Shown in pieces: positions 22,515-33,239 of a DNA stretch of 64,000 nt. The position numbers were made by a program, and so were the translations under genes. The notes beneath the pieces are model-generated. The model had not been told where the DNA came from and did not search any database. It saw nothing but the letters and a program-made list of their open reading frames with translations. The stretch comes from Miscanthus floridulus. Its lineage: Eukaryota; Streptophyta; Magnoliopsida; Poales; Poaceae. The DNA is taken from the NCBI RefSeq assembly GCF_019320115.1, contig NC_089595.1, forward strand, positions 105,221,611-105,285,610. The letters are read 5' to 3'. How positions within the stretch are numbered: position 1 is the first letter of the stretch; each line of letters begins with the position of its first letter.

Positions 22515-23570
22515 ATGGAGGACCATGAGTGGATGTACACGGGCCGTGCAAGTCAGGGTCAGGTCACCAATGAATGGATGGACAAGACTGATGCTTTCTT
22601 GGAACGGGCATTTGGCGTGGCTGCTAAAGGAGCGAGTAAAATTTATTGTCCCTGCAGCAAATGTGCTAACAGGAAAAGACAAACGAAGAAGGTCATGGGG
22701 GAACATCTTTGAAAGAATGGATTTACGGCAGACTATACCCGGTGGGTCTACCATGGTGAAGCCGATCGTATGAGAGAGGAGGTGGTGAGACCACGCGTTG
22801 AGGATTATGATGCTGATGTCGGGGTAGCAGACATGTTAAATGACTATCATGAGACACAGTTCACTGAAGGACGTACGGAGGAGGAGCTAGAGGCAACCGC
22901 AAAGGCATTCTATGACATGTTTGCTATGGCACAGAAACCCCTTCATGGCTAGACAAAGGTTTCTCAACTGGATGCCATTGGACGCATAATGGCGTTGAAG
23001 TCCCAGTATAGCCTGAGTTGAGACGCCTTTGATGGTATGTTTACAGTTATTGGTAGCCTGCTTCCAGAGGGTCACCTTCTGCCAAAGAGCATGCATGAGT
23101 CACAGAAACTCCTTCGTGCACTTAAGATGTCGTATGAGCAGATAAATGCTTGCCCGAAGGGGTGCATCCTATTTAGGAAAGAGTACGTGGAAGCAAAGTA
23201 CTGTCCAAAGTGTAAATCCTCTAGGTTCCTAGAGGTAGATTCTAGTGATGGCTAGAAGAGGCAGCTTGACATTCCCATGACAATCCTACGGCACCTTCCG
23301 TTTATATCGAGGATCCAATGGCTATACATGATCAAGGAATCCATGAAACATATGACATGGCACAAAAATGACAAACGATACAATCCTGATAGGATGGTAC
23401 ATGCATCCGATAGTGAAGCATGGACCCACTTTGATGGCATTCATCATGAGAAAGCTAAAGAGGCTCATAATGTACGTGTTGCACTGGCAACAGATGGGTT
23501 CAATCCTTATGGAATGATGGCTGCCCCATACACATGTTGGCCCATGTTCATTATCCCCCTCAATCTCATC
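22515..23570 (+). pseudogene. TNP2-type CACTA transposase, N-terminal half (copy B)
   Basis: Starts MEDHEWMYTGRASQ with the transposase-associated N-terminal domain, including the CPCSKC zinc-binding-like pair, then YTRWVYHGEADRMREE, a CPKCKSSRFLEVDS motif, and VALATDGFNPYGMM before the catalytic region. One reading frame is kept across 1 kb with no indel, but stops stand at 22710, 22950, 23019 and 23253. At least three sit where copy C has CAG or CGA, so they look like C-to-T changes. The frame then jumps at about 23570 from FIIPLNL straight into the second gene, so the catalytic half is deleted. Confidence 0.85.
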
Positions 23571-24889
23571 GTGGACATGCATTACGAGGCACGCATCCAG
23601 GCCATCATAACTTACCACGGGACCGTCCTTGGAACAAAGGTCACCAAAAGGGACGCAAGAACCATGACGTTGACCCGGGACCAGTACCTACAGGTAAATA
23701 CATAACATTAATACTGATTCCTTTTGAGATTAAGTAGGCTTAATTTCATCTTCTGATATGTCATGTACTTGATGGCCTGTAGATGATTCCTTATTGGTGC
23801 GCCGCGCATCCCCAGTGCTGGGTACAGATGGTGGACAAGTGGTGCTCACGCGAGTGGGAGGAGACGCACAACTTGTGCCAAGAGCGGCGTTTGATGATGC
23901 CAGGTGTAGCACTCCATCAAGGTAGCCACAGCCTCAGCGGATATGCAGAAACATGGGTACACGAATTCATTTATTTATTCTAATGCTCAATTCTGCATGA
24001 TTTCTAATCATCTTGCTGTTTTTCTCGCAGTTGGCGTCACATGGTGGCTAGCCTTGCTCCATCTTCAACGCATTTGCTATGGCCCACAAGATCAAGGCGA
24101 CGTCCGACATCGACTACAACCCAGAGGACGGGCCTGAGGCGTACAGCAATGTGACCATCCACAACCGCCTCAGTGAGTACACATCGATGGCAAGGGAGGT
24201 CCATGGTCCAAAGTGTGATCCAAGCACCGAGGACCTTGATGGAAAAGTCGTCATGAGGGTGGGAGGAGGCAAGAAGCATGGGTGGTACTAGATTGGTGAT
24301 GGCGCAATCGACTCGGCCGCTACTCCCAGTCTCTCCCAGATTTGAGCAAGCAGCACGAGCATGAGCCCGGCCATACGACCTTGGCAGGACACTTCACACC
24401 ACCGGGTGGAGGCACTCGAGGTTATTCCTGATTTATTCGTCGTTCATTAGTTTTTTCATACCTTTCCTTTGCATTATTGTAAAATTGGGTTGAATATATT
24501 GTAGGCCCAGTTGGAACAAGAGAGGAGGATACGGGAGCAGATGCAGGCAAAGATGAAGAGGTTGGAGGCCGAGCGGGAGGCTGAGAAGCGGAGGATGGTG
24601 GAGATTCTTCAGTACATGCAAAGTCTTAGCGCCGCTACAGGTGTAGTTCCGCCACCTTTGCTATTTGCTCCACCTCCACCTCCACCTCCTCACTATTCTA
24701 CTCCTGTGAGTATAAATGTTTTAGTTTGTATGTTCATGCTTACGGTCAAACCTAGTGGAGTATGAAAGTTTTATTCATGTATGGTATATATTTATCTTGT
24801 CTCACACATGCAATCTCTTCTCCTTTGTGTAGAATCAATCGGCGGCATCGAATGATCCTCATGCTCCAGCGAATCCTTCACCAAATTAG
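23571..24889 (+). pseudogene. Transposase_24-type (Ptta/En/Spm) second CACTA gene, 5'-truncated (copy B)
   Basis: Segments visible in order: MHYEARIQAI..LTRDQYLQ ending at a GT at 23694; MIPYWCAAHPQCWVQMVDKW (about 23783-23953); MAHKIKATSDIDYNPEDGPE with RLSEYTSMAREVHG (24079-24291); a charged coiled coil EQERRIREQMQAKMKRLEAE and a PPPPPPP linker (24505-24700); and a short last exon ending at the stop 24887-24889. AG and GT splice borders flank the pieces. The N-terminal part was lost in the deletion that also removed the end of the TNP2 gene. The product family is known from En/Spm elements and is thought to help binding to the element's ends. Confidence 0.75.
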
Positions 24890-24989
24890 TCTCATTGGCC
24901 ATCTTGGTGATGATACTTGTGGTTGTTAATGGTACTTCTATTTACAATTATGGTTGTAGATGATGGAACACTTGGATTACTTGTGAACT

Positions 24990-25125
24990 TATTTGTGATA
25001 TATTGTGAGACATGTGACGTTTGTGATATATATGTGATGTTTGTGATATATATGTGGTGTTGGTGATATATATGTGCTGTTGATGATATATATGTGATGT
25101 TGGTGATGTTTGTTATATATATCTT
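24990..25125. repeat. ~21-bp minisatellite
   Basis: About six copies of GTGATATATATGTGATGTTG, with small changes. Confidence 0.75.
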
Positions 25126-25179
25126 TTGTTTGTTTGGATGGGATGTAAAAAAACAAATAAAAAAGGCTATTTTTAGTCA

Positions 25180-25430
25180 CTTTGCCGAGTGCAATGGCCA
25201 TGACACTCGACAAAGTGACTACCTGGGAACATGCTTTGCCGAGTGCAAAGGCCATTGCACTTGGCAAACATCATAGATTTGCCGAGTGCCAGGGGCCAGA
25301 CACTCAGCAAAGGTCTACCTTTGCCGAGTGTCTTGCCGGTGGCACTCGGCATAGTGGCCACCTTTGCCAAGTGTCTGAGTCAATGGCGCCCAGCAAAGGG
25401 GTGACCTTTGCCGAGTGCTTGACCTTAACA
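25180..25430. repeat. CACTA-B right subterminal repeats
   Basis: Five facing pairs of TTTGCCGAGTGC and CACTCGGCAAA with CCA-rich spacers; decay increases toward the edge. Confidence 0.8.
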
Positions 25431-25475
25431 AATAAAGCTATGGTTCATGCGAGTGCATGGCAAATAAAGCTAGTA

Positions 25476-25785
25476 TAATACCCTCAGACTAAAATGAAAA
25501 AATTGGTTGGTTAACTAACCTTAAGAACACCCTTGCCAAGATAATCATGTCCTCCATCCCTCAACTCCAAGGCCTCGTATATTCCTGAGAGGTCAATTAT
25601 TCAATGAAAAAAATATCAAAATTCTACACATAGATGTCAAACATATGGAATTTGAGGCAACTACAGAAAGTCCATTCCAAACAAAATAGTTGATACTGAC
25701 ATCCCAGAGTACCATATATAATATGAAAAATATTTTTCTTTTCTGTGTTGCTAACATGTCAAAATGATTAAACATGGCATGGTAT
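25476..25785. other. Short tract between CACTA-B and element 2
   Basis: No gene or repeat recognised. Confidence 0.4.
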
Positions 25786-25790
25786 CACAT

Positions 25791-26179
25791 TGTCGATGTT
25801 TCACCACCGATAGCCTGCCACGGGGGTACCCGGGGCAGTTTGTTCGGGCTTCGGCGTATGCAGAACTCGACGGTAAATACAAGAGACAGTCGATTTATCC
25901 TGGTTTGGGCCCTTGACCGTGATCGAGTAATAGCCCTACGTCCAGTTAGCGTTAGCTTTGCATTGGATTGATTGTCAAGTGTTGCATTATCTAACTCCCT
26001 TCTCCAGGAACTCCGCCCTCCTTTATATAGTTAGGAGGCCAGAGTCCTAGTCGGTTTACAATGTAGAGTCCCAGTAAGATTACAGGGTAGTATTACTACT
26101 AGGATTACATGGGAGGAATCCTAATCAAACTAGATCTCCTCTCTTCCTTGCGGTGTATCCCGTGGGTCCCGCATCAACA
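25791..26179 (-). repeat. Element 2, 3' LTR (left copy)
   Basis: From TGTCGATGTTTC to GCATCAACA; followed by the polypurine tract (AGCCCCCGAGCAC on the plus strand). Confidence 0.9.
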
Positions 26180-26279
26180 AGCCCCCGAGCACTTCATGGT
26201 TGAACTTCAGAAACCTTGTCTTGTTCCTCTAGGTCTTGCCAAGTAGGAACAAGTGTCGCCTGAGTGCTTTCTTGAGTGA

Positions 26280-26775
26280 AACCATGTAGCGCTTCTTGGG
26301 ATCTTCGAGTGGTGTGTGCTTTTTTGAAGAAAAAATACTCCCATCTTGGTGTAGCCCTCGAGCCTCTTGCTATTTGGAACAAGGAGCTAGAGGGTCTTGT
26401 CTTGAAATTGCTCTGATTCTTCATCAAAGGGCTCCTGAGCATATACCCGGGTTCTTTATAAAAAAGAACTCGGATATAGATTGGTCCGGGTTCTTTTTGT
26501 CATGAGGCCTTGAAGTGGTCTGTCTTGAAGAAGTCTTCTTGGTGACGTGCGCTTTTTTGAAGAAAAAAGTGCACTCACTGAGTGTAGCCCCCGAGCCTCT
26601 TGCTATTTGGAACAAAAAGTTGGAGGGTCTTGAATCTTATGTTGTTTGAAAACTCCTATCTTGAAGAATTCTTCTTGGTGACGTGCGCTTTTTCGAAGAA
26701 AAAAGTGCACTCACTGAGTGTAGCCCCCGAGCCTCTTGCTATTTAGAACAAAGAGTTGGAGGGTCTTGAATCTAG
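26280..26775. repeat. Degenerate ~125-bp repeats in the 3' region of element 2
   Basis: Three copies of a block with GTGCACTCACTGAGTGTAGC, then CCCCCGAGCCTCTTGCTATT and TTGGAGGGTCTTG, centred near 26350, 26590 and 26710. A related single block lies at 4700-4780 in element 1. Confidence 0.7.
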
Positions 26776-27093
26776 GTTGTTCAAAGAACTGAAAACCTCT
26801 CCTGTTATAGCCCCCGAGCATATATCTAGGTTCTTTTATTCAAAAAGAACTAGATCTTGGCATATTCTCTGGTAGTCTGTTGTTGTCAGATGTAGTTGTA
26901 TGGTGGTGGTTGAGAGTAAACGTTGTTTGTTCACGAGTTGTACAGTATTGGTATATTCTTCCGAATATGCTTGTTCTTGAGTACTGTTCCTTCACGCCTG
27001 AGTCCTCTTTCATTAAATTCTGTCTTTTCACTGTGTCCTTTGTTAGGTTTGTTCCGTTGGTGCTCCCGGTCCATGTACACCGCTTCTTTGGTC

Positions 27094-27101
27094 TATAAAT
27101 A
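27094..27101 (+). promoter_or_regulatory. TATA box oriented toward the antisense frame of element 2
   Basis: TATAAATA followed by a C-rich initiator-like CCCTCC. It is about 70 bp upstream of the ATG at 27166. It is on the strand opposite to the element's own transcript. Confidence 0.4.
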
Positions 27102-27165
27102 CCCTCCTGGTGTGCTGTTTTGATTCATTGAGCATTTTGTTGCATGGTCTGAAATCTCCATAGTC

Positions 27166-27423
27166 ATGAATATGATAGTTTCTGAAGTAGAACAGCCCCA
27201 GGCGTAGTTTGTAGTTCTTATATATCTTGAATGTACCAGAAATGTTCTTGCCCAGGTCCAAGTTCTTGCTCCAGAGGTCCCTTTGTCCAAGATTGCGGAG
27301 GAAGCCAAGAGTCAAGAATATATGGATGCCGTTGAAAAGGTGGAGCCTGAGGTCGAAGATTTAGCCAGGAGGATTGTGGATAATCTTAATATTGATATTT
27401 CTTCTCCTGATGACAATGCTTGA
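27166..27423 (+). CDS. Antisense open frame between pol and 3' LTR of element 2 (unknown)
   Basis: On the strand opposite to gag-pol, an open frame from 27207 to the stop at 27421-27423 encodes a C-terminus with core VQVLAPEVPLSKIAEEAK followed by an acidic tail ending IDISSPDDNA. A good TATA box (TATAAATA, 27094-27101) lies upstream, and an ATG at 27166 starts a 12-codon frame ending at CAG. Joining the two would need a 54-nt GC-AG intron, which is very short for a plant, so the start is unsettled. The core resembles the antisense frame of element 1 (4848-5141). The frame has stayed open although gag and pol here are ruined. Confidence 0.4.
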
Positions 27424-27689
27424 TGTAATTGACCTTTGTACGCCAGCCTCTGTAATAGGATATTATACTCCTTTTTGAATGAAGATTCTTTATTTTTCGT
27501 TGAAGTCTTCTTTGCATGGATGTCTTCGCCTTGTTTATTCTTCAAATGAGTTGTCCAAGTGATCAGAATTTTTTCTGAGTAGTCGTTTCTTGGGCGTGGC
27601 ATGCATCCGTAGTTTAGAGTGGTCGTGTTCATTCATCCATTGTAAGATAATTCCTTGATAGATCGGGCGTTTGTATGGCTTTTATCTGA

Positions 27690-27940
27690 GCCTTGACTTG
27701 TCGAGTGCTTATTTGGCTTTTATCTGCGCCATGTAAACAACTTGGGGTATGTAGATCGTTGTCTTGTTAGAGTCCCTTGATTTGTCGAGTGTTTGTTTGG
27801 CTTTCATCTATGCCATGTAAACAACTTGGGGTATGTAGATTGTTGGCTTGACAAAGTTTCTTGATTTGTCGAGTGCTTGTCTGGCTTTCATATGCGCCAT
27901 GTAAACAATTCGGGGTATGTAGATCTTTGCCTTTTTGTTC
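27690..27940. repeat. 84-bp tandem repeat, three copies
   Basis: The landmark ATGTAAACAA(C/T)T(C/T)GGGGTATG recurs at about 27731, 27815 and 27899. Confidence 0.85.
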
Positions 27941-27999
27941 TTGTCAGTATTGAAAAGACTTAGGACCAGCGATCTCAAGCATCTTTAGTTTCTTTGCTT

Positions 28000-28456
28000 T
28001 CGTTCGGTGAGCTCAAGCATGTTTTCAGCCATTTTGCTTTTTTGTTCGGGTGTTAGCTTATTAGCTACCCTCATCGGCGGGCTCAAGCATCTTTTCAGCT
28101 CTTTTGCTCTCGGCCGGTATGCTCAGGCATAATTTTAGCCATTTTGCCTTTTGGTTCGGGTGTTAGCTTATTAGCTACCCTCATCAGTGGGCTCAAGCAT
28201 CTTTTCAGCTCTTTTGCTCTCGGCCGGTATGCTCAGGCATAATTTTAGCCATTTTGCTTTTTGGTTCGGGTGTTAGCTTATTAGCTACCCTCATCGGTGG
28301 GCTCAAGCATCTTTTTAGCTCTTTTGCTCTCGGCTGGTATGCTCAGGCATAATTTCAGTTATTTTGCATTTTGGTTCAGGTGTTAGCTTATTAGCTACCC
28401 TCATCGGCGGGCTCAAGCATCTTTTTAGCTCTTTTGCTCTCGGCTGGTATGCTCAG
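28000..28456. repeat. 110-bp tandem repeat, about four copies
   Basis: TGTTAGCTTATTAGCTACCC recurs exactly at 28051, 28161, 28271 and 28381. Another example of tandem arrays in the 3' non-coding region of these Tat elements. Confidence 0.92.
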
Positions 28457-28572
28457 TGAAAACAACTGGGGGAAAGCCATAATAAGACATATGTTGTCAA
28501 GGAACACCATCTTTATTGGTCATGAACGTTGATCTCTTGTGGCTTGTATACATATTCTTCCTTGAGTTGTTT

Positions 28573-29552
28573 TCATGCGTAGAATCTTCTTAGTTGGCTG
28601 ATGTGCCATGTATTGTTGACTTCTTTTCCATCTTCAGTTATCAACTTGTACATGCCTGGTCCGGTGACTGTTGTGACAATAAAAGGACCTTCCCATGGAC
28701 TGAGTAGCTTATGGCATCCGTCAGTTTTTTGTATTCTTCTTAGTACTAGGTCTCCGATTTGGAGTGATCGAGGCTGGGTATTCTTGTTGTAGTGGTGCCT
28801 TAAACCTTGGAGGTATCTGGCTGATTGAAGGATAGCGTTTACTCTAACTTTTTCTGTACTGTCGAGTTCTAATTTTCAGGTGTGTTTTGCTTCTCCTTTG
28901 TCATATTGTTCTATCCTTGGTGACATCTAGATCAAGTCAGCAGGTAGTACAGCATCTGATCCATAAACTAGGAAGAAATGTGAGTATCCGGTGGCTCTGC
29001 TTATTTGAGTTCGTAGCCCCCATACTACTTTTGGTAATTCTTCAATCCATTTGGATCCATAGTCCACTAGTTCTTCATACAATCTTGGTTTTAATCCAGC
29101 TAGTATGAGTCTGTTAGCCCTTTCTACCTATCCACTGGCTTCTGGATGTGCGACTGATGCGTAATCTATGCCGAAGCCGCAATCCTGTGCCCAACTTTGG
29201 AATTCTATAGCTATGAAGGGGGAAACCAAATCTATGATGATTCGATTGGGCATGCCAAAGCAGTGCATAATGTCTTGGATGAACTCGACCGCTTTGGCTA
29301 CGTTGTATTTTGCGAGTGGTTTGTATTCAATCCACTTGGTGAACTTGTCAATTGTTATAAAGATGTACTCGAAACCGCCCTTTGCTTTCTTGAGAGGTCC
29401 TACTTGATCCAGCCCCCAGCAGGAGAAAGGCCAAGCGGGAGGGATGCAGATGAGATTGTGAGCTGGTACATGAGCTTGTCTTGCGAACATTTGACAACCT
29501 TTGCATTTTCTGATGAGTTCTTCTACGTCTTTCAAAGCGGTTGGAACTTCCT
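28573..29552 (-). pseudogene. Integrase remnant of element 2
   Basis: Retains the zinc-finger end CKGCQMFARQ, the core DQVGPLKKAKGGF, FTKWIEYKPLAKY, and FGMPNRIIIDLVSPF, then the C-terminal part ending SQLRRFYA with a stop at 28573-28575. Stops interrupt it near 29128 and 28930. Everything N-terminal to PTALKDVEEL is missing. Confidence 0.88.
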
Positions 29553-31560
29553 TGATTTGTTAGCCACCGCTACGGTGTTGTCTAGTCCATGTTTTCTTTC
29601 CTGATGTCTGATGTTTTGATGATTTTGCTTTTTCGGGTTGTCTTGGTTGTTTCTATCCGGGAACATTTCTCGTGTCTTCTCCTCTGCAGTAATCATCTTT
29701 TCTACTGTACGTCTAAATTCTTTATTGTTTCTCAAGTTTTCTTTGCAGAAGTCCTGAAATTGCCACCTAGCCATAATTTCGTGAGAGAAAGCTTCGATTA
29801 CTTCTCGTTCGGTGATGTCATGTACTTGAGCACGTAGTTCGCCAAATCGTCGATAGTAATTTCTGAGACTTTCGCATCCTTTCTGCTTGAGTCCTTTTAA
29901 TTCTGCGTGGGTGATGGGGTGCGTAATGATACCCACAAAATTTTCATAGAAAACTCTTTGCAAGTCCTCCCAATTTCTAATTGACCCTGGATTTAATTTG
30001 TCTAACCATTGGAGGGGCATGATTTCTAAGGCCATGGGAAAAAATAAGGCCTTGATATCGTTGTCTCCTCCGGCTAGTTCAATCGACTGTGAGTAAATCC
30101 CGAGCCACTACCTTGGTTCAGTCTTGCCATCATATTTAGAGTGGTTGGATGGCTTGAACTTGTGAGGTAGTCGTATGGAAGCAAGTCTGTTTGCAAAACA
30201 GGGAATCTATCGTGCGTTATAGCTTCTATGTATTCTAATTCAGCGCCTCCTTCTAGCCAACTGTTGTCTTGGTGAGAGTAGTTCTGCGGGGTTTTCTGGA
30301 TAGGTACTTTGCTTCTGGTCTTTCTTGGTTGTTTGACTCATTAGTCTTGACTATGGTCCCTTCTACTTTCTCTGTTGTGACTTCCACTTGGTTCGAGTCT
30401 CTCAAAAGCAGACTTCCTTTGATTTTGATCTTCCTGTCTATGAGACGTTGACCTGGCAGGTAGTCTTGAGTGGGTCCCTCCGTCGTATGCCCTTAGGGCT
30501 ATTGACCAGAGAAGGTCCCGGAGCTGTTCCTATTTTTCACTGGGAAGTGATGTCGCTCTGAGTTCTTCTAGTGCTTCTTGGATCCTATTGTAGGGTGTAT
30601 TCGCCGCGTGTCTTTCTTTGACTTCTTGTTATGATTTTCTTCTATTGTACTCGGCCAGATCTGACTCATATTTGACCCAAGCTTCCTTGCGCTGCCTAGC
30701 ACGGTGTTGGTGTCCTTGTTTCAATTTGTTTCTTCTTTCTCTAGATTGCTTCTGATTCTCGGTCTCACCATTGTGCCCCTAGATAAAGGGTGATATGTTG
30801 GACTCAGATTCATCTGATGACTTGATGTCGGGTGCTTCTAGGGAGACCAATGGTGATCGAGGATGACGAACCATGAATACTTCTCATGCATGAATTGTTT
30901 TGTTATCGGCGTTGGTTTCCATACTGTCGGAGTCATTGATAACTTTAGTAGAGGTTGCAAGGTCATAGATCGAGTCTCCTTCTTGGTAGGGTAGGATTGC
31001 TGTTGTCATCATGCCGACTAGTCAGGTACCGCTATCCTTAGGAACGGAACCTGGCCAGTGGACGATGCAGTCTTGAGATGTTATAGTTAATACGAGACCT
31101 TCCTGAGCTCCTTTCAGTGGCATTCTAAGCACCAGATCAAGGGATCCTTTGGGCCATGCCTGATAAGATTTTGCCATGTTGTGGAGTCCGAACGGAAAAG
31201 GACCCGACTTCTTGAAAGGACTCTGAGTGTATTCCGAGTTGAATTCTAGATAGACCGAGGCCACGTTCTGGAACCCTGCCGGAAAAGAACTTGGTTTCTT
31301 GAAAGAACTCGGGTAAGACTCCATCTCGGATGCGGAGCCTAAGTTTGAGTCGGATGCGCAAAGCCGTGAAATCTGAGTTGGATCAGACATCACGAGCTGC
31401 GCAAATCTTCCGGCGAGTTGATCAATCGTAGTTGCCGAAATAGAAAGGTCTTCATGGTGATCCAAATCTTCGAGGAGACAGCTTTTGAGCTTGCCATCGT
31501 TGCCTACCTCACAGATCCATGAACCGAAGATGAAGGTTGATCCCATTGAGAAGATCATGT
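29553..31560 (-). pseudogene. Gag remnant of element 2
   Basis: The gag core (29532-30035) has MALEIMPLQWLDKL, NWEDLQRVFYENF and SLRNYYRRFGELRAQV, closely matching element 1. The N-terminal part (31022-31558) starts next to the primer binding site with FSMGSTFIFGSWIC. Between them (30036-31020) the frame is broken repeatedly. The downstream end reads NKSRKF and then joins integrase. Confidence 0.85.
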
Positions 31561-31603
31561 TGTCGAGGTCCGTCGAGCTCTCGGATGCAAATTCACCAAA
31601 AAG

Positions 31604-31621
31604 CCCCTACCTGGCGCGCCA
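31604..31621 (-). other. Primer binding site of element 2
   Basis: Minus-strand TGGCGCGCCAGGTAGGGG, identical to that of element 1, 2 bp inside the LTR. Confidence 0.8.
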
Positions 31622-31623
31622 AC

Positions 31624-32013
31624 TATCGATGTTTCACCACCGATAGCCTACCATGGGGGTACCGGGGGTAGTTTGTTTGGGCTTCGGCGTATGCAGAACT
31701 CGACGGTAAACGCAAGAGACAGTCGATTTATCCTTGTTCGGGCCATCGACCGTGATCGAGTAATAGCCCTACGTTCAATCGGCGTTAGCCTTTGCATTTG
31801 ATTGATTGTCAAGTGTTGCGTTATCTAACTCCCTTCTCTAGGAACTCCGCCCTCCTTTATATAGTCAGGAGGCCAGAGTCCTAGTCGGTTTACAATGTAG
31901 AGTCCTAGTAGGATTACAGGGTAGTATTACTACTAGGATTACATGTGAGGAATCCTAATCAAACTAGATCTCCTCTCTTCCTTGCGGTGTATCCCGTGGG
32001 TCCCGCATCGACA
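31624..32013 (-). repeat. Element 2, 5' LTR (right copy)
   Basis: Begins TATCGATG (mutated from TGTCGATG) and ends GCATCGACA, then the target duplication CACAT. Confidence 0.9.
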
Positions 32014-32018
32014 CACAT

Positions 32019-33239
32019 ATAAATATGTTTCATGATTCATTAGATAAAGAATACTTCTAGAGAGGTCTAATGGCTTCACTTCATTCTTTCTATATTATTC
32101 AAAAACAAAATCATGCTTATACTCAATGATTGAAGCAAGGTTCAGAGAAGTCTGCATGAAATTAAATAGATAAATAAATCACATTATCTAAAAAACATTC
32201 TAATTAATAGTAGACAGTATAATAGAAGTTGAAAAGTCGACAAAGGCTCTCTTCTGCTTCACTAACATATCCACACGGTAAGCAATTTTCAGATCAGCTA
32301 ACCTTGTCGTGCTGGTGATGATTCTGCTGACATGTTTTTAAACACTTTAGGCTCTGCTTTGAGACGAAGTTGATTCTAGAGATCCCGAGCGTAGAAATTT
32401 CATATAAAGGTACTTCGATTCACACAGCAAAAAAATAGTAGTAATTTTCACATGAAGTACTTCAATTCGTGCAGTAAAAATAGAAGGGCGCCGTCCATTG
32501 AGGCAGAGAACAGACTCAACAATATATGCATCAATCAAATCTAGCAAAAAAATCAACCATGCACACATCCAGTCCTAGAAATTTCAACATCACGTGGGTG
32601 ACGATTAATATCCACAACCAACAAGCGCATAGTATACATGTCCCTGAGCCACACAGCATGGACTAATCTCACCGCTAAAATTCCTCGACACGCCCAGATC
32701 AAGCAAGCCAAGCAGTGGTTGAGGAACAGAGCAACGCAAAGAACTCGAAAATCATAGGGTGGATGGAAAGGAGACAGGCACACGTACCTCGCCTCTCCCT
32801 CAGCGGCAGGTTGCGATGGCCTCTCGCCAGTGGCCATGAAGAGGAGGGTGTGCGCCGGGCGAGGATGAGATCCTCGTCATCTCTCCCTTGGCGGCAGCAG
32901 GTGCTGGTCGTTCTCCTTCTCGGCGGACCAGTAGAGATGGCGATGATCGTCGATCTATTCCGCGGACTGTAGGGCGAGGGCGAGGGATGGTGGCACGCGA
33001 CGTCCTGTGCGAGGACGCGGGATGGTGGCAGCGGTCGTAGGCAATTCACGATGGTGGTGACGGCGCTGAGGGATCTAGAAGGAAGGCCAAATCACTGTGT
33101 GAGTGCAAGGGGGAAGGCAGACTGTTGGAGATTGCGGTGATTGCGGGGCGAGCGGCAGGGGATTGCTGTCGCAAGGGAAGTTGCACCGTGAGGCAGAGGG
33201 ACGATCTCATGGGGGAGGGCAGGAAGGTGATGCGAAGTT
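32019..33239. other. Gene-free tract between element 2 and the LINE
   Basis: The left half is AT-rich. The part at 32780-33235 is GC-richer with CTCGTCATCTCTCCC and many GGGCGAGG strings and could be an exon or promoter fragment caught by transposition, but no frame has recognisable protein features. Confidence 0.35.

Larger units (their letters stand above)
19817..25475 (+). mobile_element. Decayed CACTA transposon (copy B)
   Basis: The left edge AACTACCGAAGACGGCTTCTTTG aligns base for base with the intact terminus at 34768 (CACTACTGGATTCAGGTTCTTTG, split by several changes), so the first C is mutated. Subterminal GCCGAGTGC repeats occur on both sides. The interior, read on the plus strand, holds a TNP2-type transposase fragment and a Transposase_24-type gene, both broken and joined by an internal deletion near 23570. 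The right edge is poorly kept, ending near AAGCTAGTA at about 25475, and I could not confirm a target duplication. Confidence 0.75.
25791..32013 (-). mobile_element. Internally deleted Tat-lineage Gypsy retrotransposon (element 2)
   Basis: LTRs at 25791-26179 and 31624-32013 (about 390 bp), target duplication CACAT at 25786-25790 and 32014-32018, and the same primer binding site and polypurine tract as element 1. The LTR start TGTCGATGTTTCACC is nearly that of element 1, so the two families are related, though the rest of the LTRs differ. The interior has gag and the end of integrase only: protease, RT and both RNase H domains are missing, with gag joined to integrase near 29550. The 3' region has its own tandem repeats and an antisense frame. 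Confidence 0.92.
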
